A stretch of DNA of 64,000 nucleotides from Megaustenia siamemsis. Its lineage: Eukaryota; Mollusca; Gastropoda; Stylommatophora; Ariophantidae. A program made the position numbers and the translations under genes. How positions within the stretch are numbered: the stretch's first letter is position 1; each line of letters starts with the position of its first letter. The stretch lies in NCBI GenBank assembly GCA_032433765.1, contig JAVIAB010000156.1:84489015-84553014 (forward strand). Reading direction: 5' to 3'. Below are positions 1 to 11,441 of the stretch, in pieces. The notes under the pieces are model-generated. The model was not told where the DNA came from. It saw only the letters and a list, made by a program, of their open reading frames with translations, and did not search any database.

Positions 1-683
1 TATCACCCTGAAATAGACGCAAGTGGACGTTTATTTTTATGCTAATGTCCGGAACTTTTGGGTCAAAAAAGAATGGACAAAATGATGACGCACAAATTAG
101 CGCCGGTCGGAGAGCCAAGACAGAATTCATTGAAGCTTATTGGCCGAGACAAATTGTCGGCTGGACTTCTCTGGGACTCTAGGCATGTCCGCTTGTATAG
201 CTGGGGCTAATACCCGCACAACCACAGTGCGGACAGAACTTTGTATTGACAGAATACAAGCCAGAACGATGCATACTTGTTTCATGATAGAGTTGACATA
301 ATAACAACAATAATATCATCATCTAGCTGCGTGTATGATGTTGCTCTAACCACTGCCCGTCTCATCCGTTCACCTGGTCAGTGGTTGTATGCGTTGTGTC
401 GTTAGTTTACGACCCACCCGTTTTATGTGCGCCTTTCAGCCTGTTACATCCGTCTTCGGTGTGGTAGATTTTCTTGACAATTTTTGCCCGGATAGCGGCC
501 ATTTTAGCCTACTCTTTTCGACTTTAAACTGCTATGAACTGATAAATCTTTTCGATATCAAATCAAAAAATAATACTCAAAAAAATTAATTAAATATTAT
601 AAAAGATGGTTACGTTTTTCGAACATAACTTTCTTCCTTGAGTTTCAGAATGAAGTGAGTGGCTGGTAACCTAATGGAAGATT
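1..683. other. No gene seen; contains a dispersed repeat piece
   Basis: No convincing coding sequence or RNA gene is visible. About 65 bases near 465-530 resemble 44575-44640: both run from TTTTCTTG through GCGGCCATTTTAG or GCAGCCATTTTAG to CTACTCTTTTCGA. This marks a low-copy dispersed repeat of unknown nature. A 66-codon open frame at 389-589 has no recognisable domain and is not called. Confidence 0.5.
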
Positions 684-795
684 CACTAGCTCAATGGTTA
701 GCGAACTTACCTACTAAGGACAAGGGGTCGGGTTAGATCCTGATCGACTGCTTCCATGGTCACCCAGCCTTAAGTGAGTGCCAGATTTTTATTAG
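684..795 (+). mobile_element. tRNA-derived SINE, family 1, 3'-truncated copy
   Basis: The segment carries the tRNA-like head of SINE family 1: a Pol III A-box-like TAGCTCAATGG followed by a B-box-like GGTTAGATCC, then the family-specific CACCCAGCCTTAA. It matches the copies at 13798-13989, 38054-38306 and 59090-59289. The body after the T-run is missing, so this is a decayed fragment. A minus-strand copy follows 33 bases later. Confidence 0.75.
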
Positions 796-828
796 TTGGA
801 CATGATCTTTTTCTTTCCGATCACAGCT

Positions 829-996
829 GGACATGATTTTTGGGTAATGTGGTCGGTATTACGTCCGTGCCGCTTTAATTTCACACAAAAAATCCGGTAC
901 CCTTTTTAAGGCTGGGTGAACCCGGAAGCCGTCGATCAGGATCGAACTCTAGTCCTTTGTAGTCCAGTTCACTAACCACTGAGTATCGCGGCTCCC
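829..996 (-). mobile_element. tRNA-derived SINE, family 1, minus strand
   Basis: Read on the minus strand it begins GGGAGCCGCGATACTCAGTG (A box), continues through AGTTCGATCC (B box) and CACCCAGCCTTAA, and ends in the GGTCGGTATTAC / GTAATACCGACC body. The 3' terminal CTTTACTTTAC tail is missing. It faces the plus-strand copy at 684-795, so a transcript through both could fold back on itself. Confidence 0.85.
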
Positions 997-1724
997 GTGT
1001 GTCCTTATATTCTGTGTTGATTGCATCGTTTGCCCTCGATCTGACCTAGTGTCTTGTTATTTTCTATGCAATCTTTTCTAAATATTGTTTTCTTGTTAAC
1101 GTCTAATGGTTCACTCGCTTGCACATTTAATATTTTGTTTTAATGTCACCCCTTAGCTGCCATGTTCGTGCTGACGTAATGATGACGTGCTACACAAATT
1201 AAAAGCTTAGATCGATGTGAATGTTGACGACAACGATGACAACAACGTTATCCTGACAATATGGCGGCGCTGCAGATATGTCTGCTTCTTTAATGAAACT
1301 GGAATGGCCCGGAGAACGCTTCATCTGATCTCATCCTAAACGCATTGAGAATAGACCTCGGCGACACACAGATCTCATTTACCTCTAGCGATATCGTTCC
1401 TTATCTCGTTTAAATATTTATTTTCTTATTTAATCAAACGAGTTCTTGTGGCTGAGATGAAGACGAGCCCACATTCGGGTGTTTAAACGCTCACAAATGG
1501 CACAGTCAATAATATCTCAAGTGAGAGCAGCCATGGGCGGATCTACTTCTCGTTCTGTTGGGAGAGAGGAAGCAATAAATGAAATAAGGCATCTGTTTGA
1601 ATAACATATTGAGTGAGAGGACAGGCGTGTAGGAGGTCAACGCTGCTAGCGGTTAAACCATTAGATAACGCTAGAGCTGCAAGACAATCACTCTCTCTTC
1701 AAATTGATCTATTGTCGTGTCCCG
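997..1724. other. No gene seen
   Basis: Unique-looking AT-rich sequence. I see no domain-bearing open frame, tRNA or array in it. Confidence 0.5.
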
Positions 1725-2400
1725 ATTAATACGCTCTATAGGTAACATTATGTTACTATCATCTTCTTCTTCTTTCTCTCGTCATTTGCCTTTCAGCGTC
1801 GAGTGGAGATTTCCGATCATTTGCTCTTCATATTGGTCTATCCTGATGTTATGCTTCACAGTGTTTCTAATACCCCATCAATCAATCTTTTTTTTTTGTG
1901 GTCGGCCCTTGGGTCTGGTGTTCTCGCAACGTTTATTGAAGGCTCATTGTTTAGTGTTTTAATCTTTCTGCCCTAACATGTGACCACACAATTGTATCTG
2001 TAGTTTCTTGTTCTATGGCGGGGATTACACCTAACGTTTTTCTCAGATTTTAATTTCTGATCTTATCTCTCAGACTGTTTTCAGTCATTTGTCTAACACA
2101 TTTTAATTTCTGATCTTATCTCTCAGACTGTTTTCAGTCATTCGTCTAACACATTTTAATTTCTGATCTTATCTCTCAGACTGTTTTCAGTCATTCGTCT
2201 AACACATTTTCATTTCGGATCTTATCTCTCAGACTGTTTTCAGTCATTCGTCTAACACATTTTCATTTCGGATCTTATCTCTCAGACTGTTTCCAGTCAT
2301 TCGTCTAACACATTTTAATTTCTGATCTTATCTCTCATGCTGTTTCCAGTCATTCGTCTAACACATTTTATCTCGCTGGTGGTAATTTGTCTTATTGTTT
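1725..2400 (-). mobile_element. Decayed non-LTR retrotransposon C-terminus (LINE type C)
   Basis: On the minus strand the sequence encodes pieces typical of the C-terminal end of non-LTR retrotransposon polyproteins: a CVRRM..NSLRDKIRN motif, a stretch resembling LGVIPAIEQ, then a basic tail ending near TPLDAERQMTRE before a purine-rich GAAGAAGAAGA tail. Stop codons break the frame, so it is a fossil. The RDKIRN segment has been duplicated in tandem at 2048-2365. Sister fragments lie at 41740-42190 and 62746-63053. The assignment comes from recognised motifs, not from a search. Confidence 0.65.
2048..2365. repeat. 53-bp tandem repeat derived from LINE coding sequence, about 6 copies
   Basis: Six near-identical 53-base units share the core CTTATCTCTCAGACTG and the spacer GTCTAACACATTTTAATTTC. 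The reverse complement of one unit matches 62983-63040, a single-copy stretch of a LINE C-terminus (RRMTGNSLRDKIRN). Since 53 is not a multiple of 3, the array cannot preserve the LINE frame. Confidence 0.9.
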
Positions 2401-2935
2401 ATGTTAACATCAACGTGAAAATTCGCAGACACTGTTGAAGAATAAACAATATAACAAAAGATGAGGCTCATTGATGGGCCCCGCTTCAGGATAAATGAAA
2501 CATTTCAAAGACACATTTTTGTTGATGAGCAGCTGTAAATAATCAGGAGAACAATAGAGAAAGGCACGGTCCCAAATAAAAATAATCACTCAGCCTTAAA
2601 ATAGAAGGAAGCGGACGGGAAATATGGCGGACAGCAAACATTCGGGGACAAGATTCGCTGTCTAGGGAGGTTGTGCTTAGCTTTTAGAGATGTTCAGAGA
2701 GGATTGACTTAGTCCCTTAGAAAGAGGGTTGATCCAGGGAGATGTTTTAGCGAAATTGTTCAGAGAAATGGGTTTCAAATGAAGATATTTAGCTATAGAA
2801 ACTGAGAAGTGTCATATGACCGGCGTTAGACGCATGAACAGAATTTCAACTATCAATAGATTTGTATAGATTATTAGACGGCCATTGCCGACAACATGTG
2901 CAGTAACTGACTTTTGTAAAACCAAGATACGTTTT
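2401..2935. other. No gene seen
   Basis: No open frame with recognisable content, no array and no RNA gene is visible between the LINE remnant and the microsatellite. Confidence 0.5.
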
Positions 2936-3230
<295 letters not shown>

Positions 3231-3329
3231 GTGTAATTAAAGCACTGGGTGAGTAAACTTTTGTACCAGATCTAGATGACCTATAATTATTCGCGTTATA
3301 TTCGTCACTGTTATCTATTTATCGATTTG

Positions 3330-3337
3330 TCTGTTTC

Positions 3338-3371
<34 letters not shown>

Positions 3372-3490
3372 CCTCTGTCTGTCTGTCTCTCCCTCTGTCT
3401 GTCTGTCTGTCTGTCTGTCTCTTCCTCTGTCTGTCTGTCTGTCTCTCCCTCTGTCTGTCTGTCTCTCCCTCTGTCTGTCTGCCTGTCATA
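3330..3490. repeat. CTGT/CTCC microsatellite
   Basis: Runs of CTGT are interrupted regularly by CTCCCTCTGT. On the opposite strand this is GACA, the same motif that opens the microsatellite at 2936, so the two flank 3231-3329 roughly as inverted repeats. Confidence 0.9.
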
Positions 3491-3939
3491 CAAGACCATG
3501 TAGCACATACATCAAAAGTGTGGACTTTTTTATTCTGTAACACAGTCAAGGTCCCATCATGTAGCCCAGTTCTACGTCGTAAGAGACGGGAAGGGGAGTA
3601 AGTGAGGGACTGCTAGATCTGTTGAAGTCTGCCGCGGGTTGTCCTATCATGGCTGAGATGGTAACAACTGAAGAGAAATGCAGTCCACGCTAGAAAGCCT
3701 CGGCTAACAAACTGCTATTATATTTGAGTAAACTGTGTATGTAGTCAGCACAGAAGTCCTTTATTTCAAGTAGATATGGAGACATCAAAGTCCCGAGATG
3801 AAAGAAAACACAGCTTGTCTCACCACCAAGCCCATCATGTGTAATAATTCAAACACAAATGAAGATGTTTGGAACGAAATTTGAAGAGGGGGACGTTCAC
3901 TGTGTGTGGGAGATGACAGGAAAGGTCTCTGTAGTGAGG
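3491..3939. other. No gene seen
   Basis: Unique-looking sequence up to the hAT target-site duplication. Short open frames here have no recognisable domains. Confidence 0.5.
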
Positions 3940-4004
3940 GTGTATTGTAGAGTGACCATTCGTCCCCGAAGTGTAGAGGTTGTCCCCGAGAGAAATGTGT
4001 CCCC

Positions 4005-4060
4005 GATTTTGTCCCCGATTTTGTCCCCGATTTTGTCCCCGATTTTGTCCCCGATTTCAG
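4005..4060. repeat. 12-bp subterminal repeats in the hAT element
   Basis: About five direct copies of GATTTTGTCCCC lie 60-110 bases inside the left terminus, and a single related CCCCGATTTTGTGGG lies near 6162 inside the right end. hAT transposases often bind short subterminal repeats, so these are candidate transposase-binding sites. That role is inferred from position only. Confidence 0.6.
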
Positions 4061-4307
4061 TGAATAAATAAATGTTCATACACGGAATCGGCCCTCTTTT
4101 AAAATAATCACTAGGACTCAGGACGTTACTGAGTTGTGTTTCTTTATGCCAGACTGAGCGGCATTAGCAAGAAGATAAAAGAGAAGACTTGGATGCGTTG
4201 TGTCGGAGATAGCTCTTTGAACTCTTCAAGCGGGGTGCTACGTCACTTCTATTCCAACCGCTGACTTCTATTGGGATGGGTTTAATTTGAAAAAAAGCAG
4301 ACACACA

Positions 4308-4312
<5 letters not shown>

Positions 4313-4343
<31 letters not shown>
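4313..4343. repeat. (CT)n microsatellite within the hAT element
   Basis: A perfect dinucleotide run of about 15 CT units sits upstream of the hAT coding region. Confidence 0.9.
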
Positions 4344-4346
<3 letters not shown>

Positions 4347-4454
4347 CTCCTGCCTTTCCGGACATCTCCCGCCAAAGTATCTTTCCCGGCCAATTTTCAA
4401 AACAGTCCGAGTGTAATGACAGTACAGTGCAGTCGTGTTTTCTATGTGTGATCA

Positions 4455-5743
4455 GTGGACGTCTGTTGCATTAAAACAATGCTTTCCAAGAAACGTAAGT
4501 GTCATTTTAGTGATTCGCAATTGTTGAAAGCAGTTGATAATTTTGACTTAAACAAAAAGATTGTTGGACTCTCAGCAGACAATACAAATACAAACTTTGG
4601 AGGCTTGTTGAGGAAAGGGAGAGATAATGTCATAACTAAAATAAAGTCCAAGTTAAACAGACACATAATGTGTCTTGGTTGCAACGCACACATAATTCAC
4701 AATTGTGCAAAAACAACGTTTGATTCCATGCCTATGGATATGGAAGCGATTGTAACAAAAATATTTGGATACTTTCACATTTACACGGTTCGTGTAGAAC
4801 GCCTAAAAGACTTCTGTGAATTTGCTGGACAAGAGTTTAAGCAATTATTAGGTTATTCGAATATAAGGTGGTTGTCATTACTTCCAGCCTTGGAAAGAAT
4901 ATTGAAACTGTATCAATCACTAAGATCTTTCTTCTTGTCAGAAACACACTGTCCTACAATAATGAAACAATTCTTTGAAAACAGTGAATCAGAGCTTCGG
5001 CTCAGCTTTGCTCATTCTCACGCATCACTCTTCCATGAAACAATTAAGGCGATTGGAGGCGACGACAAGATCGCAACAGAATCGGCACTAGCTGTGAACA
5101 ATCTCATTATAAAATTAGAAACTCGACGCGATGAAAATGTCATCCCACACATGGTAAAGAGTTTGCTGATTAAGTAGAAAATGGTGACATCAAAATGGAA
5201 AGGAATTTCCAAATAAGTAAAGAATGCTATAATACTGCTGTCCATTACTTGCAGTCTTGGAACAAGCACAATGAGGACTTGTCACAACTGAGCTCCCTTC
5301 TCTTGGATAATGTGCCTGAAAGGAAACATTTTGATAATGCAGTAGAACAGATACCTTCAAAGTGTCATGAAGTTGTAAACGTCAATCGTGATGAGCTCTT
5401 TGATGAATTTACTTATTTGCGAGGCCATCTGTTGCAAAAAGAATGTGAGTGGTTCAGTCACAAGCCCCCGTGTAGAAAATGGAATGAAGTACTCAGGTAC
5501 TTGAAAGAAAATAATGTACCACATGCTAATGTGAAGAGAATTCTTGAACTTTTTATGTGCTTACCTGGCAGCAATGCATCCGTAGAAAGACTATTTTCTC
5601 AAATGAACTACGTCTGGTCCGAAGAGAAATCACGGATTAATGTGAGCACGGTGCAAGCCATGTTCACAGTAAAAACTAACATTAATTTATCGTGTGAAAG
5701 CTTCAGTGAAAAACTTGCTTCAAATCATGAGATCTTGAGATAG
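4455..5743 (+). pseudogene. hAT transposase-like sequence, frameshifted and lacking the N-terminus
   Basis: This would encode the DNA-cutting transposase of the surrounding hAT element. The first frame (4455-5177, 240 residues) contains GLSADNTN (the D at about residue 42 is a candidate catalytic residue) followed by GCNAHIIHNC and an NIRWLSLLPAL region, typical of the hAT RNase-H-like fold. The second frame (5195-5743) carries the C-terminal dimerisation region with SNASVERLFS, where E is the expected third catalytic residue, and WSEEKSRIN. The frames join across a one-base frameshift near 5170-5180, where the first ends at TAG. No BED zinc finger and no first catalytic Asp are visible upstream, so the N-terminus is missing or decayed. 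Exact subfamily is not assigned. Confidence 0.8.
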
Positions 5744-6079
5744 ATATACTCAAAAAACAACTACCACGCCGAGGCAACAACCTCTTCAGTAGAAATAAGG
5801 TACTGTCAACATTACTTTAATATTGCAATTGATATATATATGTTGTTTACATATTTTAATTTTACACTTTTTTTTGTTATTGAGAAACAAAACTAGCTAT
5901 TGTAATGTCATTAAGTGCGTGTATCGCATAAGTACCGTGAATATTAACAAAAATAAAATCAAACAGCAAATAAACACAGTTATTATGAAATTTAAAGTTA
6001 TCTCTTTTTTTGCATCTACAAAATTTCTTGCGCACACAGTCACACACCCACCCACACATACCATAAATAAATACATATA

Positions 6080-6150
6080 TATATGTATACATACACACAC
6101 ACACATATATATATGTATACATACACACACACACACACATATATATATAA
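6080..6150. repeat. (CA)n/(TA)n microsatellite near the hAT right end
   Basis: ATATATATGTATACATACAC is repeated with CA runs and makes a short palindrome-rich microsatellite inside the hAT element. Open frames through it on both strands are low-complexity artefacts. Confidence 0.85.
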
Positions 6151-6351
6151 TTATCGTTCTTCCCCGATTTTGTGGGACAGTCTCAGAAATAAGCAAAATA
6201 ATCCTCTGAAATGTAAGGAATATGACAAATGTCCCCAAAAACAATGGACAAAAGTGGTCACCCTAGTGTATGGATGAGTGTGTGTGTGTGTGGGAGAGGG
6301 CACTTAATTGTTGGGACACGCCTGCCTGTGCTCTAGTGTGAACAACCCTAA

Positions 6352-7798
6352 TAACGAAAAAACAACAGTTAGGCTGAATAAACAAACAACAGTTGGGATG
6401 AATAAACAAACAACAGTTGGGATGAATAAACAAACAACATTTAGGATGAATAAACAAACAACAGTTGGGATGAATAAACAAACAACATTTAGGATGAATA
6501 AACAAACAACAGTTGGGATGAATAAACAAACAACATTTAGGATGAATAAACAAACAACAGTTGGGATGAATAAACAAACAACAGTTGGGATGAATAAACA
6601 AACAACAGGTAGGATGAATAAACAAACAACAGTTGGGATGAATAAACAAACAACAGTTGGGATGAATAAACAAACAACAGGTAGGATGAATAAACAAACA
6701 ACAGTTGGGATGAATAAACAAACAACAGTTGGGATGAATAAACAAACAATAGTTGGGATGAATAAACAAACAACAGTTGGGATGAATAAACAAACAACAG
6801 TTGGGATGAATAAACAAACAACAGGTAGGATGAATAAACAAACAACAGTTGGGATGAATAAACAAACAAGTTGGGATGAATAAACAAACAACAGTTAGGA
6901 TGAATAAACAAACAACAGGTAGGGTGGATAAACAAACTACAGTTAGGGTGAATAAACAAACAACAGTTGGGATGAATAAACAAAAAACAGTTAGGATGAA
7001 TAAACAAACTACAGGTAGGGTGAATAAACAAACAACAGTTGGGATGAATAAACAAAAAACAGTTAGGATGAATAAACAAACAACAGTTTTTGATGAATAA
7101 ACAAACAACAGTTGGGATGAATAAACAAACAACAGGTAGGATGAATAAACAAACAACAATTAGGATGGATAAACAAACAACAGTTGGGATGAATAAACAA
7201 ACAAGTTGGGATGAATAAACAAACAACAGTTGGGATGAATAAACAAACAACAGGTAGGATGAATAAACAAACAACAATTGGGATAATAAACAAATAACGG
7301 TTGAGATGAATAAACAAACAACAGTTGGGATGAATAAACAAACAACAGGTAGGATGAATAAACAAACAACAGTTGGGATGAATAAACAAACAACAGTTGG
7401 GATGAATAAACAAACAATAGTTGGGATGAATAAACAAACAACAGTTGGGATGAATAAACAAACAACAGTTAGGATGAATAAACAAACAACAGTTAGGATG
7501 AATAAACAAACAACAGTTGGGATGAATAAACAAACAACAGTTAGGATGAATAAACAAACAACAGTTGGGATGGATAAACAAACAACAGTTGGGATGAATA
7601 AACAAACAACAGTTGGGATGAATAAACAAACAACAGTTTGGATGAATAAACAAACAACAGTTAGGATGAATAAACAAACAACAGTTGGGATGAATAAACA
7701 AACAACAGTTGGGATGAATAAACAAACAACAGTTAGGATGAATAAACAAACAACATTTAGGATGAATAAACAAACAACAGTTGGGATGAATAAACAAA
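6352..7798. repeat. 24-bp minisatellite, about 60 copies
   Basis: The unit includes AATAAACAAACAACAG followed by a variable GTTGGGATG, TTTAGGATG or GGTAGGATG. Because 24 is divisible by 3 and the unit lacks stops in several frames, long open frames occur on both strands (an octapeptide MNKQTTVG repeat on plus, CLFIPTVV on minus). They change with every indel and have no start context or domain, so I read them as by-products. The array starts 80 bases after the hAT element. Confidence 0.95.
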
Positions 7799-8020
7799 AC
7801 AAAAAACATTGACAAAGGGAGATCATCAGTCGGACTGTGAGTTGTTTGAACTCGGACAAAACAAAAACGCCGACACATGATAGTAGTAACGACATGTAGC
7901 CGGCGACTCGCAGACGTTCCGAGACCAAGAAATGAAACAAAGGAACCCCACAACAGACCTTTCCTGGTCGGAAAACATTGACCTCCATGGGAACAGAACG
8001 GAGCTTTCAAGGATCGAAAC

Positions 8021-8457
8021 TTTCTCTGATCTCCTGCTATTGTAGACGCCAAGATTTCTCTGATCTCCAGCTATTACGGACGCCAGGATTTCTCTGATCT
8101 CCAGCTATTATGGACGCCAAGATTTCTCTGATGTCCAGCTATTGTAGACGCCAAGATTTATCTGATCTCCAGCTATTGTAGACTTCAAGATTTCATAATG
8201 ACCAGCTATTGCGGACGCAAAGATTTTCTTATGTTAAGCTATTGTGGACGCCAATATTTCTCTGATGTCCAGCTATTGTGGACGCCAAGATTTTCTGATA
8301 TCCAGCGGTTATAGACACAAAGATTTCTCTGATGTCCAGATTGTAGAAACGAAGATTTCACTGATGCCCAGCTATTGTGAACGCCAAGATTCACTGATGT
8401 CCAGCTATTGTTGACGCCAAGATTTCACTGATGTCCAGCTATTGTGGACGCCAAGAT
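8021..8457. repeat. Degenerate 34-bp tandem repeat, about 13 copies
   Basis: Units share GATTTCTCTGATGTCCAGCT and GACGCCAA. Substitutions and small deletions are frequent, so it is older or less homogenised than the array that follows directly. Confidence 0.9.
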
Positions 8458-10446
8458 TACAAGCCAGGACTACAAAGTTCATTACCATTGATCTATTAGC
8501 TGCTACCTGTTACAAGCCAAGACTACAATGTTCATTGTCATTGATCTATTAGCTGTTACCTGTTACAAGCTAAGACTACAAAGTTCATTGTTATTGATCT
8601 ATTAGCTGTTACCGTTACAAGCTAAGACTACAAAGTTCATTGTCATTGATCTATTAGCTGCTACCTGTTACAAGCCAAGACTACAAAGTTCATTGTCATT
8701 GATCTATTAGCTGCTACCTGTTACAAGCCAAGACTACAAAGTTCATTGTCATTGATCTATTAGCTGCTACCTGTTACAAGCCAAGACTACAATGTTCATT
8801 GTCATCGATCTATTAGCTGCTACCTGTTACAAGCTAAGACTACAAAGCCCATTGTCATTGATCTATTAGCTGCTACCTGTTACAAGCCAAGACTACAATG
8901 TTCATTGTCATTGATCTATTAGCTGCTACCTGTTACAAGCCAGACTACAATGTTCATTGTCATCGATCTATTAGCTGCTACCTGTTACAAGCTAAGACTA
9001 CAAAGCCCATTGTCATTGATCTATTAGCTGCTACCTGTTACAAGCCAAGACTACAATGTTCATTGTCATCGATCTATTAGCTGCTACCTGTTACAAGCTA
9101 AGACTACAAAGCCATTGTCATTGATCTATTAGCTGCTACCTGTTACAAGCTAAGACTACAAAGCCCATTGTCATTGATCTATTAGCTGCTACCTGTTACA
9201 AGCCAAGACTACAATGTTCATTGTCATTGATCTATTAGCTGCTACCTGTTACAAGCCAAGACTACAATGTTCATTGTCATTGATCTATTAGCTGCTACCT
9301 GTTACAAGCTAAGACTACAAAGCCCATTGTCATCGATCTATTAGCTGCTACCTGTTACAAGCCAAGACTACAATGTTCATTGTCATCGATCTATTAGCTG
9401 CTACCTGTTACAAGCCAAGACTACAATGTTCATTGTCATTGATCTATTAGCTGCTACCTGTTACAAGCCAAGACTACAATGTTCATTGTCATCGATCTAT
9501 TAGCTGCTACCTGTTACAAGCCAAGACTACAATGTTCATTGTCATTGATCTATTAGCTGCTACCTGTTACAAGCCAAGACTACAATGTTCATTGTCATTG
9601 ATCTATTAGCTGCTACTGTTACAAGCCAAGACTACAACGTTCATTGTCATTGATCTATAGCTGCTACCTGTTACAAGCTAAGACTACAATGTTCATTGTC
9701 ATTGATCTATTAGCTGCTACCTGTTACAAGCCAAGACTACAACGTTCATTGTCATTGATCTATTAGCTGCTACCTGTTACAAGCCAAGACTACAACGTTC
9801 ATTGTCATTGATCTATTAGCTGCTACCTGTTACAAGCCAAGACTACAACGTTCATTGTCATCGATCTATTAGCTGCTACCTGTTACAAGCCAAGACTACA
9901 ATGTTCATTGTCATCGATCTATTAGCTGCTACCTGTTACAAGCCAAGACTACAATGTTCATTGTCATTGATCTATTAGCTGCTACCTGTTACAAGCCAAG
10001 ACTACAATGTTCATTGTCATGATCTATTAGCTGCTACCTGTTACAAGCCAAGACTACAATGTTCATTGTCATTGATCTATTAGCTGCTACCTGTTACAAG
10101 CCAAGACTACAATGTTCATTGTCATTGATCTATTAGCTGCTACCTGTTACAAGCCAAGACTACAATGTTCATTGTCATCGATCTATTAGCTGCTACCTGT
10201 TACAAGCCAAGACTACAATGTTCATTGTCATTGATCTATTAGCTGCTACCTGTTACAAGCCAAGACTACAATGTTCATTGTCATCGATCTATTAGCTGCT
10301 ACCTGTTACAAGCCAAGACTACAACGTTCATTGTCATCGATCTATTAGCTGCTACCTGTTACAAGCCAAGACTACAATGTTCATTGTCATCGATCTATTA
10401 GCTGCTACCTGTTACAAGCCAAGACTACAATGTTCATTGTCATTGA
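8458..10446. repeat. 53-bp minisatellite, about 37 copies
   Basis: Units contain CAAGACTACAATGTTCATTG and ATCTATTAGCTGCTACCTGT. Variants alternate between CATTGAT and CATCGAT, AATGTTC and AACGTTC, and a subtype with AAAGCCCATTG near 8845-9330. Several copies have lost a single base. The array is highly homogenised toward the right and does not resemble the 53-bp LINE-derived array at 2048. Confidence 0.95.
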
Positions 10447-10722
10447 TGGTGGACGCTACGCCCTTGGACAGTTCTTTTAATGGCGCTGATTGTTTGTGAA
10501 TAATTTTTTTCAAAACTTAAATGGACTAAATCAAAAGCAAAAAGCTATATTAACTGACACACATTTAGAAGAAAAAAAAATACTCTGTACTGCTGTTAGT
10601 CAAATGCTACCAAACATGGACAACCTTGTGTGTGTGAAGTTCAGGCACAACCCTCTCGTTAAACCATTATGTTTTCTGTTTATAATTTATTGTTGAATTC
10701 CAAACACCCTCTTTTATGTCTC

Positions 10723-10792
<70 letters not shown>

Positions 10793-11264
10793 ATTTCACT
10801 TTCTTTTCTGTCTTCCACTCTCCATCACTGATACGATTTTGCATTACAATAACTTGGGCAAGTAAAATATGCTGATCCATATATTGGCTTCATTAAGTGA
10901 TGGTATCTGGTCCTCGACGTCCTCAGATCTCACCCTCACATAATAAAAGGTTCCCCACCTCTCATGTAGGAGGTTGTCAGTTTCTTTCATTTTGATGTTT
11001 TTCTATTGTCTTGGACGCTGCCTATAACCATTTTTGTTTGATAAAACTTTCAGATGAATGCCACATCAGTTCCTTTATTATAATCACTATTTAATTACGT
11101 TTCATATTTCTCGTTTATTAACTTAATTTCTTTTCCTCTCATTAATTTTTACCAGACACATTTGTTATGTGTTGTATCTTATGTTGCCATTTAATATTCA
11201 TTTGTTTGTTATCTGTACGCCCTCACATACACAAATTGCATCTTTTGAAAATGAGAGTGTTACG
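10447..11264. other. No gene seen; (CT)n run at 10721-10790
   Basis: AT-rich sequence containing one perfect CT dinucleotide run of about 70 bases. No coding or RNA feature is recognisable. Confidence 0.5.
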
Positions 11265-11441
11265 CGACAGACCCTTTTTTGGATCCCCAGGGGAAAAGGC
11301 GAAGTGGAAGACGAAAATAAACTCAAAGACAGTTGGAAGCAAAGATGAAGATGGTGGGGAAGATATGAAATGATCTTTTAAAAAATGGCCAGAAACAGGG
11401 TGGTTTGAAAAGTGTTTGTTGAAGACTTTGCTCCACAGAAG
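11265..11441 (+). mobile_element. LINE type A 3'-end fragment, split by a SINE
   Basis: The stretch matches the 3' end of the LINE at 29590-32396: CCCCAGGGGAAAAGGCGAAG, GAAGCAAAGATGAAGATG and AAAAGTGTTTGTTGAAGACT, ending in GCTCCACAG. The missing end resumes after the inserted SINE at 13990-14040 (GCTCCCCAGGAAGTTTAGAA). A SINE therefore landed in an older LINE tail. Confidence 0.8.

Larger units (their letters stand above)
3940..6273 (+). mobile_element. hAT-superfamily DNA transposon with 8-bp target duplications
   Basis: The element proper spans about 3948-6265. Its ends are TAGAGTGACCA on the left and the complement of TAGGGTGACCA on the right, 10 of 11 identical, and fit the YARNG-type termini of hAT elements. 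Directly outside are GTGTATTG (3940-3947) and GTGTATGG (6266-6273), an 8-bp target duplication with one mismatch; 8 bp is the hAT hallmark. Inside is a hAT transposase-like sequence broken by one frameshift. Subterminal copies of a 12-base TCCCCGATTTTG motif occur near the left end, with one copy near 6162. At about 2.3 kb it looks recently complete but is now non-autonomous. Confidence 0.85.

Noticed and set aside
6263..8052. Long minus-strand open frames (up to 483 codons) in the 24-bp array
   Set aside because: They are translations of a stop-free 24-bp repeat, exist in several frames at once, shift at each indel and have no domain or promoter. They are array by-products.
8458..10446. CRISPR-like repeat array
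   Set aside because: Units are contiguous with no unique spacers, and the genome is eukaryotic.
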